A stretch of DNA of 64,000 nucleotides from Babylonia areolata (taxonomy: Eukaryota; Mollusca; Gastropoda; Neogastropoda; Buccinidae): positions 29,867,870 to 29,931,869 of the forward strand of contig NC_134887.1 of assembly GCF_041734735.1 (NCBI RefSeq). Direction: 5' to 3'. The translations under genes and the position numbers were made by a program. The notes below the pieces were generated by a model. That model was not told the DNA's origin. It searched no databases and was given only the letters and a program-made list of their open reading frames with translations. This document shows, piece after piece, positions 10,648 through 22,205 of this stretch. How positions within the stretch are numbered: the stretch's first letter is position 1; the number at the start of each line of letters is the position of its first letter.

Positions 10648-11660
10648 TCACTCACCAATATACCCCCCCTCCCCCCAGTTATACACACACCTTCATTCAT
10701 GATATGGTGTAAACACATTTCTCAACAATAATGTAGAGATCCGAGCAAGTGATAAAATAAACAAACAAAAATAAAGGAAAAAAAGAAAAAGCTCATGCAT
10801 ATATCTAGAGGTTTCTTATTTTCTAAGGACAGTTTGAACAGCTGCAAATAATCACTAACAGTACACAAAGAGCACATTTCTTCCTAACTGTAACCATGAC
10901 TATAACCATGCTCCAGCCAACATGTATTGCACGGAAAGTAAAATCTCACATCTTGAAAGATTCATAAAACTTGCTGATGTAGTTGTTGTTTTATTCTGGT
11001 CAATCAGTCTCATTACATTTTGTTTTTAATATATACTTTATCATTTTTTTCTATCATTTGTTGATTCTTATTGGAAGCAATTTCACATATTTCCATGATT
11101 CCCTTTTCCATTCAATTTGAAACGGCAAGAACTGGTCTTAAATGAGGAGTCTCATAACAGGACTAAATATAATAATATATATATGTATATTCATGTATAT
11201 AGAAGTATATTAAAAACATTAATGATACAAAACAAAAACAAGTGTCTAAAAAAAGTAATACGAAATAATAATGCATATTAAAAAACAATAATAAATAAAG
11301 TTGTTTTTCACAAAAGCTATTTGTTCACCAGCGCTAACAAAGCCCAGCAGCTGACAAAACTGGCAGCCTTTGGAAACTAAACACGACAGTCATTACAACA
11401 CCAAGCAGCTATCATGTGCTCACACTGACACAAGTTGATTAAAACAGAAACACTCACATACACAAAAAGGGACTTACACGGTGACCAGCGATAACACTAG
11501 ACCACAATGTATGTGCAAAAGCAATAAAAGTCTAAGAAATTACTAGAAGAACAAAATGAAAAGCAGCCATGTAATTCCAGTCAGTTTTAATGCCAGTAAT
11601 CATCAAACCGTGTCAAATACCTTGGTGAAAACTGGTCGAAAGGTTAAGGGTTCCACAGCC
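9601..11660. other. Intergenic DNA, no gene recognised
   Basis: Mostly AT-rich single-copy-looking sequence with CA and CT microsatellites at about 10525-10690 and an AT tract near 11175. Nothing supports an exon. Confidence 0.5.
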
Positions 11661-11664
11661 TTTT

Positions 11665-11965
11665 GTGGTCACATCTGGGCAGTGAACTAAAATCCGCTGT
11701 GTCCAGGGCTCAGCATGGGAAAGGGGGTGGGAGGGGGAGGGGGGGGGGGGGGGGGGCCCAGTCCTCTCCTTCTGCTGTTTTAACCTTCCCCCAACCAGAG
11801 TCAGGTATCCACTGACGCCTGGATGGGAGTGAAAGAAATGGGAGTAAAAAGCCTTTTCCCCCGTGAGGACACCCCCCCATGCCGAAACGGGGTCCCCAAC
11901 CCTGATCACTGGTGGGCACTGGATCAGGGGTCCATCGCCTGAACGCTTCTGCCCCCGGCACCTCT
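11665..11965 (+). repeat. Dispersed repeat R3, copy 2
   Basis: It has the same order of landmarks as 7010-7240: a GGGCTCAGCATGGGAAAG head, CCCAGTCCTCTCC, CTGACGCCTGGATGGGAGTG, and CCTGATCACTGGTGGGCACT. Two poly-G tracts flank it. Confidence 0.85.
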
Positions 11966-12106
11966 GAAAAGTGGGTGGGAGGAAGGTGGTGGGAGTGGGG
12001 GGGGGGGGGGGTCAGGGAGTGGGAAATATAGCCGGTGACACGGCCAGCATGGAGTGTTGCCTTTGGCAGCGTTTGTACTAACACGAGTCAGGAATGTTAG
12101 GAAAAT

Positions 12107-13218
12107 CGATCACTATGTACACATCTCTACCCAACAACTCTCTCCACTCACTATGTCCACATCTCTACCCAACAACTCTCTCCACTCACTATGTCTACAT
12201 CTCCACCCAACAACTATCTCCACTCACTATGTCCACATCTCTACCCAACAACTATCTCCACTCACTATGTCTACATCTCTACCCAACAACTATCTCCACT
12301 CACTATGTCCACATCTCTACCCAACAACTATCTCCACTCACTATGTCCACATCTCTACCCAACAACTATCTCCACTCACTATGTCCACATCTCTACCCAA
12401 CAACTATCTCCACTCACTATGTCCACATCTCTACCCAACAACTATCTCCACTCACTATGTCCACATCTCTACCCAACAACTGTCTCCACTCACTATGTCC
12501 ACATCTCTACCCAACAACTCTCTCCACTCACTATGTCCACATCTCTACCCAACAACTATCTCCACTCACTATGTCCACATCTCTACCCAACAACTATCTC
12601 CACTCACTATGTCCACATCTCTACACAACTATCTCCACTCACTATGTCCACATCTCTACCCAACAACTATCTCCACTCACTATGTCCATATCTCTACCCA
12701 ACAACTGTCTCCACTCACTATGTCCACATCTCTACCCAACAACTATCTCCACTCACTATGTCCACATCTCTACCCAACAACTATCTCCACTCACTATGTC
12801 CACATCTCTACCCAACAACTATCTCCACTCACTATGTCCACATCTCTACCCAACAACTGTCTCCACTCACTATGTCTACATCTCTACCCAACAACTGTCT
12901 CCACTCACTATGTCTACATCTCTACCCAACAACTGTCTCCACTCACTATGTCCACATCTCTACCCAACAACTGTCTCCACTCACTATGTCCACATCTCTA
13001 CCCAACAACTGTCTCCACTCACTATGTCCACATCTCTACCCAACAACTGTCTCCACTCACTATGTCCACATCTCTACCCAACAACTCTCTCCACTATGTC
13101 TACATCTCTACCCAACAACTCTCTCCACTATGTCCACATCTCTACCCAACAACTATCTCCACTCACTATGTCCACATCTCTACCCAACAACTCTCTCCAC
13201 TATGTCTACATCTCTACC
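12107..13218. repeat. 38-bp minisatellite, left part (about 29 units)
   Basis: The unit is ACTATGTCCACATCTCTACC then CAACAACTATCTCCACTC. Variation is mainly CTATC/CTCTC/CTGTC and CCACA/CTACA, plus a few shortened units. The array is broken by a LINE at 13219 and resumes at 17210. Confidence 0.98.
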
Positions 13219-16200
13219 GACGGCCATCTAGCTCCACCGTGCTGTGTGCATGCCACACACAGTTGGCCCCCGGGGTGTGTCTACCCATGCATGCGAAGTC
13301 TGGATCCGGTAGAATCTGCGGAAGAAACCTAACGGTTCAACGGAGAGGAAGGCGGATACAGCAACGCACTGTGGAGTGCAGAGAGCAAGATGAGACACCG
13401 AAAGGATATCTTGGTCATCCACTGCATCCGTGCTCATCCTCCAGTTGTCTCGACTTAGTCTTGCCACTGGAAATTGGTGGACCCGGACGAGAGAGTGAGG
13501 TCGACGTTGCGCAACTCCTCTTCACTTTAAACAAACTCATCGCGCAAGTCATCAGTCATCCATACTGACCTTTCATCCTTCATCATTTCATCACCCCCAA
13601 GTCCTGTGGCGACAGGCGAGCGACGAAACGACAGGTGTGGGTACACTGGCAGTCGCAGCCGCAGACCTGCACGCAGGCGGTTCAGGCCATAGGGTCGTTC
13701 TTCATCGACAGGAGCAGTGATGGAGCTCGGCAGCCGTCTGAGCGTCTGAGCAGCCCTCTTTAGGAATGCACTGCTCACCTCCCTGGCATGAGGAAGGGGC
13801 TAGAAAAGGTGCCCTAAAAATTGCCTGCTCCATATCGCCCTGGCCAGCATACCGCGGCTGGCGGGGACCCTACATCAGCGGTCGAAACAAAGAGAAAGAA
13901 AAGAAAAAAACAAGGATCGTTCCTCTCACCATTGGTGCTTGGAACATAAGGACTCTCCTGGACAGAGATAACGTGGACAGACCCCAAAGGAGAACGGCAC
14001 TAGTTGCATCCGAACTCGCCAGATACAACATCGACATCGCAGCCTTGAGTGAGACTCGGCTTGCAGGCGAAGGTGAGCTCTGTGAACGGGGATCTGGTTA
14101 CACCTTCTTCTGGAGTGGACGAGGAAGCGAAGAGCGACGTGAGGCTGGCGTTGGTTTTGCAGTAAAAACAGCACTTATCAGCAAGCTAGCAGGAATCCCA
14201 AAGGGAGTCAACGATAGGCTTATGACCATGAAACTCCCACTGGCATCTGGCCAGAAGCACCTCACCATTGTCAGTGCCTACGCCCCAACCATGACCAACC
14301 CGGATGAAGTGAAGGCGAAGTTCTACGAGGACCTTCACTCTGTCATTGCTGCTATCCCTAAAGCAGACAAGCTCATCATTCTTGGGGACTTCAATGCTAG
14401 AGTTGGCTCTGACTACATCTCCTGGGATGGAGTGATTGGAAAGCATGGTGTGGGCCACTGTAACCCAAATGGATTGCTTTTGCTTCAGACCTGTGCAGAG
14501 CACGAACTGCTGATAACCAACACAGTTTTCTGCCTCCCTACCCGTAACAGGACGTCATGGATGCATCCTCGCTCAAAGCATTGGCATCTCATCGATTACG
14601 TCATCGTCAGGAAAAGGGATAGGCAAGATGTACGTGTGACAAAGACCATGTGCGGCGCCGAGTGTTGGACAGACCATCGCCTTGTAGTCTCGAAGCTGAA
14701 TATTCGAATCCAGCCCAAGAGACGCCCCCAAGGCCAGAAGGCTCCAAAACGGCTCAACATTGCTCAGCTGAAAAACATCACCATCAAACAGACCTTTGTG
14801 GAGCTGCTGGAAGATCGTCTGGAATCCGCCTCTCTGGACAACCAGAATGTGGAGTCTGACTGGAGGACCCTGCGCGAGATGATCTATAGTACAGCTTCAG
14901 AGACCCTGGGACCCATGACCAGAAAGCACAAAGACTGGTTTGATGAAAACTGTGAGGAAATCAAGCAGCTTCTGGATGAGAAACGCCGTCTGCATCAAGA
15001 CCACCTGAGCAACCCAAAGTCCACATCAAAAAAGGATGCGTACAATGCCATCCGCAGGACTGTTCAGCAAAAGTTACGTCAGATGCAGGATAAGTGGTTG
15101 AGCGACAAAGCCGATGAGATCCAGGGATATGCTGACAGGCACGATATGAAGAGGTTCTATGATGCCTTAAAAGAAGTCTACGGTCCCACATCCTCAGGAT
15201 CATCCCCCCTCCTCAGTGCAGATGGGAATACCTTGATCACCGAGAAGGAGAAAATTCTCAAACGCTGGGCTGAGCACTTCAACAGGGTCTTAAATCGCCC
15301 TTCCTCCATAAATGATGAAGCCATAGACCGGCTCCCACAAGTCCCCATCAATGAAGCACTGGACGATCCGCCAACACTTCTTGAGACCCAGAAAGCAATC
15401 CGTCTGCTATCCAGTGGCAAAGCACCTGGCTCAGACTCCATACCAGCAGAGGTCTACAAGGATGGAGGCACTGTGCTGACTGAGAAGCTCCATCAGCTGT
15501 ACTCACTCATGTGGAAAGAAGAGACGATCCCCCAGGATTTCAAAGATGCATCTATCATTCACCTGTACAAGCGAAAGGGGAACCGGCAAGCCTGTGATAA
15601 CCATCGGGGCATTTCCTTGCTCTCTATCGCAGGCAAGATACTTGCCAGGATCTTACTAAACCGCCTCACAGCACACCTTGACCAAGGTCATTTGCCTGAG
15701 AGCCAATGTGGATTCCGGAAAGAGCGCGGAACCACCGACATGGTGTTTGCTGCAAGGCAGCTGCAAGAGAAATGTCAGGAGCAAAATGCTGCTCTGTTCT
15801 CCACCTATGTTGACCTCACTAAAGCCTTCGACACCGTGAGTAGAGAGGGACTGTGGAAGATCATGGCCAAGTATGGATGCCCTCGGAAATTTATTTCCTT
15901 GGTCAGCCAATTCCATGAAGGCATGCAGGCTCGAGTCCAGGACAATGGTGAAACATCTGCTGCTTTTCCTGTCACAAATGGTGTCAAGCAAGGCTGCGTC
16001 CTGGCTCCAACACTGTTCAGCCTCATGTTCTCTGCAATGCTTACTGATGCCTTCAGAGATGGCGATGTTGGAATTGGCCTAAAGTACCGAACAGATGGCA
16101 AGCTGTTTAACCTCAGAAGGCTTCAAGCAAAAACGAAGGTCATGACAGACATCATCAGAGACTTTTTGTTTGCTGATGATTGTGCCCTCAACGCTGGATC

Positions 16201-17209
16201 TGAAGCTGACATGCAACTCAGCGTGGACAAATTTGCCACTGCCAGCAGGAACTTCGGCCTTACCATCAGCACGAGGAAAACTGAAGTTCTCCATCAGCCA
16301 GCCCCAGGGAAACCCCACGTTGAGCCCAACATCACAGTCAACGGTCAGAGACTCAGTGTGGTGGAGCGGTTCACATACCTTGGCAGCACATTGTCACAAA
16401 ATGCGACCATTGACGATGAAGTGAACGTCAGGATTGCAAGAGCAAGCGCAACTTTTGGTAGACTCTATGCAAATGTCTGGAACAGAAGAGGCATTGGTCT
16501 TGAGACCAAACTAAAGGTGTACAGAGCAGTAGTTCTCCCCACACTACTGTATGCCTGCGAAACTTGGACAGTGTACCAACGACATGCCAAGAAGCTGAAC
16601 CACTTCCACACAACATGCCTAAGGAAGCTACTGAACATCAAGTGGCAAGACAGGACCCCAGACACGGAGGTGCTTGCAAAAGCCACCCTTCCCAGCATCT
16701 TCACCATCCTGATGCAGTCCCAGCTTCGCTGGGCTGGACACGTGGCGCGCATGCCAGACCATCGGCTGCCCAAAAGGCTCTTCTATGGCGAGCTGCAACA
16801 AGGGAAGAGATCACACGGAGGTCAGAAGAAGCGCTTCAGAGATACTCTGAAAGTCTCTCTGAAAGCGTTTGATATCAACCCTGACTCCTGGGAGGAATCT
16901 GCAGCGGACCGTGACAAATGGCGCACTGCTGTGCACAAAGGTGCCAAGTTGTGCGAGGCCAACAGGACTGCTGCAGCTGTTCAGAAGAGGCAGGCCAGAA
17001 AGTCACGGGCAAACAAGCTCCCTGACAATGATATGCCTGTTCTTGTCTGCCCCAACTGTCAGCGAACATTTCGTGCGCAGATTGGACTATTCAGCCATCT
17101 GCGCACTCACAGATAGATTCATGAGCATCCCCCCCCCCACCACCCTCCCCCCATCCCCCAGCTGGATGACAACGATGGTCATCATCGATCTCGATGGACA
17201 CACACCACC
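13219..17209 (+). mobile_element. Full-length, apparently intact non-LTR retrotransposon (LINE)
   Basis: A 3.99-kb element inserted in the 38-bp minisatellite. The array word ACATCTCTACC directly precedes it (13208-13218) and directly follows it (17210-17220), consistent with a target-site duplication, although array periodicity makes its true length uncertain. It comprises about 547 bp of 5' leader, one uninterrupted frame of 1116 codons and a short 3' UTR with C-rich and ATC-like text. A full-length 5' end and intact frame indicate a recent insertion. The enzyme order and C-terminal finger resemble abundant single-ORF invertebrate LINEs; I leave the clade open (RTE-like or related). Confidence 0.92.
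13766..17116 (+). CDS. LINE polyprotein: AP-type endonuclease, reverse transcriptase, C2H2 finger
   Basis: The 1116-residue protein would nick the target DNA and copy its own RNA there. The endonuclease (about 52-310) shows GAWNIRTLLD (N60), ALSETRLAG (E96), SAYAP (170-174), LGDFNARVG (D208, N210), LIDYV (D277) and WTDHRLV (D303, H304). The reverse transcriptase shows HRGISLLSIAGKIL near 612, YVDLTKAFD with D683, VKQGCVLAPTLFSLMF, and FADD with D804/D805. The C-terminal region has LRWAGHVARMPDHRLPKR and ends in CPNCQRTFRAQIGLFSHLR (a C2H2 finger with CxxC and HxxxH). No key catalytic residue appears missing. The start is the first ATG in the long frame; a later start is possible. Confidence 0.95.
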   Translation: MHCSPPWHEEGARKGALKIACSISPWPAYRGWRGPYISGRNKEKEKKKTRIVPLTIGAWNIRTLLDRDNVDRPQRRTALVASELARYNIDIAALSETRLAGEGELCERGSGYTFFWSGRGSEERREAGVGFAVKTALISKLAGIPKGVNDRLMTMKLPLASGQKHLTIVSAYAPTMTNPDEVKAKFYEDLHSVIAAIPKADKLIILGDFNARVGSDYISWDGVIGKHGVGHCNPNGLLLLQTCAEHELLITNTVFCLPTRNRTSWMHPRSKHWHLIDYVIVRKRDRQDVRVTKTMCGAECWTDHRLVVSKLNIRIQPKRRPQGQKAPKRLNIAQLKNITIKQTFVELLEDRLESASLDNQNVESDWRTLREMIYSTASETLGPMTRKHKDWFDENCEEIKQLLDEKRRLHQDHLSNPKSTSKKDAYNAIRRTVQQKLRQMQDKWLSDKADEIQGYADRHDMKRFYDALKEVYGPTSSGSSPLLSADGNTLITEKEKILKRWAEHFNRVLNRPSSINDEAIDRLPQVPINEALDDPPTLLETQKAIRLLSSGKAPGSDSIPAEVYKDGGTVLTEKLHQLYSLMWKEETIPQDFKDASIIHLYKRKGNRQACDNHRGISLLSIAGKILARILLNRLTAHLDQGHLPESQCGFRKERGTTDMVFAARQLQEKCQEQNAALFSTYVDLTKAFDTVSREGLWKIMAKYGCPRKFISLVSQFHEGMQARVQDNGETSAAFPVTNGVKQGCVLAPTLFSLMFSAMLTDAFRDGDVGIGLKYRTDGKLFNLRRLQAKTKVMTDIIRDFLFADDCALNAGSEADMQLSVDKFATASRNFGLTISTRKTEVLHQPAPGKPHVEPNITVNGQRLSVVERFTYLGSTLSQNATIDDEVNVRIARASATFGRLYANVWNRRGIGLETKLKVYRAVVLPTLLYACETWTVYQRHAKKLNHFHTTCLRKLLNIKWQDRTPDTEVLAKATLPSIFTILMQSQLRWAGHVARMPDHRLPKRLFYGELQQGKRSHGGQKKRFRDTLKVSLKAFDINPDSWEESAADRDKWRTAVHKGAKLCEANRTAAAVQKRQARKSRANKLPDNDMPVLVCPNCQRTFRAQIGLFSHLRTHR

Positions 17210-17516
17210 ACATCTCTACCCAACAACTATCTCCACTCACTATGTCCACATCTCTACCCAACAACTATCTCCACTCACTATGTCCACATCTCTACCCAAC
17301 AACTATCTCCACTCACTATGTCCACATCTCTACCCAACAACTACCTCCACTCACTATGTCTACATCTCTACCCAACAACTCTCTCCACTATGTCTACATC
17401 TCTACCCAACAACTATCTCCACTCACTATGTCCACATCTCTACCCAACAACTATCTCCACTCACTATGTCTACATCTCTACCCAACAACTATCTCCACTC
17501 ACTATGTCTAATCTCT
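17210..17516. repeat. 38-bp minisatellite, right part (about 8 units)
   Basis: The same unit and phase as 12107-13218, continuing after the LINE. This shows the LINE split a pre-existing array. Confidence 0.97.
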
Positions 17517-17754
17517 ACAACTCTCCATGCTGCTGTCTGCACTCTGTCTGCTTCCTGTCACACAGAAAAAAAAAATAAGCGTCAACAAGACGGGCTCTGT
17601 CAACCAGGGCTCCAGGAGAGAAGAAACAGTGATGGGATTTCTACATCTTTTCAGAGCACAACTAGAACCACCTGCTTTTGGCTGAGTGAGACCGCTTCTG
17701 ATACCGCTGGACTGGGATTACCCAAGGCATCAGTCTGTACAAAACAAAACAAAC

Positions 17755-18670
17755 AAGAAAGGCAAGGCCTTCAAGACTCACTTGTGATACACTTTTTAAA
17801 AAAATCCAAGCTTTTTATGTATTGAGTATAATGCATTTACTGTTATATTTATATTTTTTGTATTATCTAAACTTGGCACTTTGATCTGCTATTCTACCCA
17901 ACCAAAGATCTATCATTATTATCATTTTTTGTTCAAACAGGAACTTCTTTTGCTAAGCGTGGAAGTTTTATTTATTGCAAACGTTTTGGTGTAGGCAGTA
18001 AAACAAGGGAAATTACTCTGCTGGGGAACTTAGTTTGCTTTAAACTGATCTTTCTCATCTTAAACATTACATTTTGAAATTATACTCAATACATAAAAAG
18101 CTTGCATTTTTTTTTAAAAAGTGCATTACAAGTGAGTCTTGAAGGCCTTGCCTCTCTTGTTTCAAAATGTAATGTTTAAGATGAGAAAGATCAGTTTAAA
18201 GCAAATTAACTCCACTAGCATTACATAGTAATTTCCGTTTTTTTCTATCTGCACCAAAACGTTTGCAAAATAAATAAAGCTTCCATGCTTAGCAAAAGAA
18301 GTTCCTGTTTGAGCCAAAAATGATAATAATGACTGCTCTAGCTGTTGGGTCAGAATATCAGATCAAAGTGCCAAGTTTAGAGAATACAAAAAATATAAAT
18401 ATAACAGTAAATGCAGTTTGCATATAATTAGGCTTCATTCTTTATTTTTTTGTGCCCATCCCAGAAGCGCAATATTGTTTTAAACAAGATGACTGGAAAG
18501 AACTGAATTTTTCCTATTTTTATGCCAAATTTGGTGTCAACTGACAAAGTAGTTGCAGAGAAAATGTCAATGTTAAAGTTTACCACGGACACACAGACAC
18601 ACACACACACACACACAGACAACCGAACACCGGGTTAAAACATAGACTCACTTTGTTTACACAAGTGAGT
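17755..18670. mobile_element. Rearranged inverted-repeat element (MITE-like)
   Basis: Blocks occur in the order A (17755-17830), B (17831-18000), C (18001-18032), D (18033-18077), then reverse complements A' (18080-18162), D' (18163-18207), C' (18208-18244), B' (18245-18430). B-C-D and D'-C'-B' form a hairpin of about 250-bp arms with A' in the loop. A GACTCACTTTGTTTACACAA hairpin followed by GTGAGTC lies at 18646-18670. I infer two head-to-head insertions or a foldback rearrangement of one repeat family. No coding content. Confidence 0.75.
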
Positions 18671-18679
18671 CAAAAAAAA

Positions 18680-19560
18680 AGTTCTACCGGGAACGTCACT
18701 GGCACATCAGGTAATATTGGTGACAGATCAAACTGTGTCGCTTAAGAGCCAAGCTGACCACAAGGGGGACATGTCAAGTCTGCTCACTGGTGACACTGTG
18801 AGCACATAAACATTGGAAAGAATTAGGCAGCAAAGAAAAATAGAATCACATATATGCATGCAACAAAACAGCTCAACAACAACAACAACAAAAACATGTA
18901 TGTACATAACAAAGCAGCTAGTATCAATGAGTATATAAACGATTAAAAAAAAGTTGTCAGTCACCATTGCCATCACGATAACAAAATCAGTCAATAAATC
19001 AAGAAGGCTCCCTCCGATATCAAAAACCAGGCTTGCCCACAATATATGGGAAAAAAAAAAAAAAAAAAAAAAAATCTGCACATTATCTTCAATGTGAAAA
19101 CATACAACACCTGTGCATCTACTTCAACCCAAGGAGAACACCTCCGTGTGTAGTGACACTGTGGCCAGTTTGCTCCTGTTCCACCTACCTACCCAACTAC
19201 ACTGCTCACTGTCTGTGTGTTTCACAGGTTACACAGACGTCAGCGTACCCAGCAATGCATCCCCGGTGGAAAGTGGAGCCACTGACATGATGTAGCTAGG
19301 GTAAACAAGGACGAACGAATGCTATCTGTTGTCCACCTTCAGTCATCAATACATTTCAACATGCTGGTGACAAGAAAAATGCATAAACACTGATGCCTCC
19401 GTCACTCAGCTGGGGGTGGGGGGGGGGGGGGGGGGGGGGGGGGGAAGAGGGGGGGACATGTGTGTAGTGTTTCAATGCCTCCCTGGGAGCACATAAAAAA
19501 TATTTCTTGTCTTGCCTTGCCAGGATTTATTTGTTTAACTTTTTCTTTTCTTTTTTTTTG
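18680..19560. other. Intergenic DNA, no gene recognised
   Basis: Contains a poly-A run (19049-19073) and a poly-G run (about 19414-19443), otherwise unremarkable sequence without a supported exon. Confidence 0.5.
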
Positions 19561-19563
19561 TCT

Positions 19564-19685
19564 CAAGGCCTTACTAAGCATGCTGGGTTACGCTGCAGGT
19601 CAGGCATCTGCTTAGCAGATGTGGTGTAGTATATATGGATTTGTCCGAACTCAGTGACGCCTCCTTGAGAAACTGATACTGATGC
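19564..19685 (+). mobile_element. SINE-B 3' domain fragment
   Basis: AAGGCCTTACTAAGCATGCT, then GGTCAGGCATCTGCTTAGCA, then ATGGATTTGTCCGAACTCAG and TGACGCCTCCTTGAG. Highly similar to 61850-61975 and, inverted, to 28415-28528. Confidence 0.85.
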
Positions 19686-19689
19686 TGCC

Positions 19690-20255
19690 AGGATGGTGAA
19701 GACAGACCACCACAACTGTCTCTGGTGTTTTTTTCAACATGGGCCAAATGAAATCTCTTTTTGTTTTTAACCCAGTCAATAAGACAGTCACCCCCCCCTT
19801 TCCACATGGTGATGCATGCTGAGCATGCTGACGTCTTCATTATTCAGTTCACACTAAATGGTTGTCTTCAACAAGTGTGTTCAATACTCGGCACGTGTGT
19901 GCACACACAAAGAGGATCACGGCACCAGTAAGTCTGCCCATCTGATGCACATTTGAAATTTTGAGGCCAATTCTTTTCAGCTGTTCGATGCACCTAGAGC
20001 CTATAGGGCAAATCAAATTACGATGAATGCACACCCCAACCCCAAATCCACAGCACACTTCGTGTTTTAAACAGAAAAAAAGTCAGCAATGACACCCTGC
20101 CCTTTGGTGTCACAACGTACCACCTGACAATGAAACCAGCACCTACCACCAGTCTTCATTTCAAACTGAATGGGTGGTTGTTTTTTTTTGTTCTTTTTTT
20201 AAAGAGTCCTTGAGGTAAAGTTTTCTGTTTCCAAGTTACCACAGCATCTTGGAGA
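19690..20255. other. Intergenic DNA, no gene recognised
   Basis: No exon or repeat copy recognised on either strand. Confidence 0.45.
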
Positions 20256-20259
20256 GGTG

Positions 20260-20760
20260 GGGGGAGGGGGCAGTGCATGTGTGTGTGCATGTGTGTGCGT
20301 GTATGTGTGTGTGTGTGTTGGGGGGGGGGGGAGGGGGGGGGGGGTAGGAGAGGGGAATGAAGGTAATCCATCTGCATGTGTAACTATATGTGTGTTTTCA
20401 CATGTATGCTTCTGTGTGTGTGTGTGTGTGTGTGTGTTCACACATGTTTCCCTGTGTGTCTGTCTGTATACACATGAATGTCTCCCTGAATGTGTGTATA
20501 TACATATCTGTGTGTACACATATATGTTTCTATCTGTGTGTGTACACATGTGTTTCCGTCTGTGTGTGTACATGTATGCTTCTCTGTGTGTGTGTATACA
20601 TGTATGTTTCCCTGTTTGTGTGTTTACATATGTTTCCATCTGTGTGTGTATACATGTATGTTTCTGTCTCTGTGTGTATACACATGTATGTTTCCGTCTC
20701 TGTGTGTGTACACATGTATGTTTCCCTGTGTGTGTGTATACAAGTGTGCAAAAGGGGGAA
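20260..20760. repeat. TG-rich minisatellite with roughly 30-bp units
   Basis: A purine-rich GT/G tract (20260-20350) is followed by units like GTGTGTGTATACATGTATGT then TTCCCT/CGTC. Long frames on both strands are repeat artefacts. Confidence 0.93.
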
Positions 20761-21545
20761 GGGGACTGCAGAAGAGGACATCATCAGTTCCACACCTGAA
20801 GTGCACTTGGTGAAGTCAATAAATACATGGGCTTCACTCACACCACACACACACACACACACACACTTCTTCTGTCAAACAGGATCTGGACTTTCCAACC
20901 AACCACGCATGATTTTACACTCAACCACAACACACAAATCTACAAGCTGCTACAGCAGAAAAAATAATCAGTTCAATTCTGTCACTTCTCTTCAACGGAT
21001 TGCTGGGGAACATGAACACATGAGGCTTCCATGGTATTTCCCAACTACTCTCAAGGTCAACAAAGCTATCTGCTGACTGACGCCTGACACAGGAGAGATC
21101 AAACAGAACTACCAGCACCAAAGTTTGTGCGCCTGCCTCCCCTTGGGACAGGTGCGGTCTGCAGACAGCGACGACAACATGTACAGAACGTGCAGGGGAA
21201 GCGACAAGAAGAAGAATACAATAACAAGTGTCATTATTCCCTTAGTTATAATCCAAGGAAAAGGAGACAGAGAGATCAGCTGGGCCTGAGCGTAAGAAAC
21301 CAGAAGCTTTCTTCTCAATTTTTAACTTGACTGCTCTGCACGGTAATGTTACCAGCAACCCGAAACACAGCTTGCGTGGTTGCGACGATACTGGGTTTGC
21401 CAGTGGTGAATCGACAAGCCTTCCACACCTTGTGATGTTCAGATGTGAAACAATCTTCGCCTGTATCCACACACCAACCACTGCCAAGACACCCATAAAC
21501 AACGTTGGCACCTCCCATAAACAATGCTGGCAAAAAAAACGGCTA

Positions 21546-21549
<4 letters not shown>

Positions 21550-21588
<39 letters not shown>
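21550..21588. repeat. (AT)n microsatellite
   Basis: A pure AT dinucleotide tract. Confidence 0.98.
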
Positions 21589-21592
<4 letters not shown>

Positions 21593-21844
21593 ATATAGAC
21601 ACAAACATTACGCATGCATCTGCATTCCAATAAATCAAACAGTGACTTGGAAGGCGTAGAACACAAAAGGGCAGAGAAGCCAATGTTATAAAAAAAAAGA
21701 TGGCAGAATACACCTTGGTACTTTGGGACCAGAGCGTCCATCTATACTTCCCACATTTGTTCTCACAACTGCTGAACAGATACATTTCAAGCATATCACC
21801 ATAATATTTGACAACGATGTATGTTTGGTAGTTAGCCATGTTCA

Positions 21845-22205
21845 ACTAAGACCGTCAGAACAGCAGAGGAGGCAACTGCTGTTCCAGCTATCTGGCCTAG
21901 AATTTCATTACAGCAGACAATGTCTTGCTCAGGTTACATACCCACTCTCTCGGTCAAGAGAAGAAGGCTTAAGGACATTGGCTTTGGGAAGGTTCCTAAA
22001 GGCCAGCTTGCCCCCAAGGCTGCAGAACTAAGAGCAAGTGCAATCTTGCCTCCTAGTTTGAGAGTCACAGCCTTCAGAAAAGTCTTAGCTGTAAATGACT
22101 TTCCATTGCAGTGGAGAATGCACTGACAGCTCTCACTGTGCTGTTGGCCCCACTGTAAGCTTCAGTCAATCTGTGATATAAGCTGAGCATAGACTATGAT
22201 ACTTC
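21845..22205 (+). repeat. Dispersed repeat R1, copy 2
   Basis: A full-length match to 2590-2975, same orientation: GACCGTCAGAACAGCAGAGG, CCCACTCTCTCGGTCAAG, CCCAAGGCTGCAGAACTAAG, TTCCATTGCAGTGGAGAATG. Confidence 0.85.

Noticed and set aside
12054-13568. Long frames (up to 504 codons) with repeated Thr/His/Ser/Leu/Pro text
   Set aside because: They translate the 38-bp minisatellite in several frames; no codon bias or domain.
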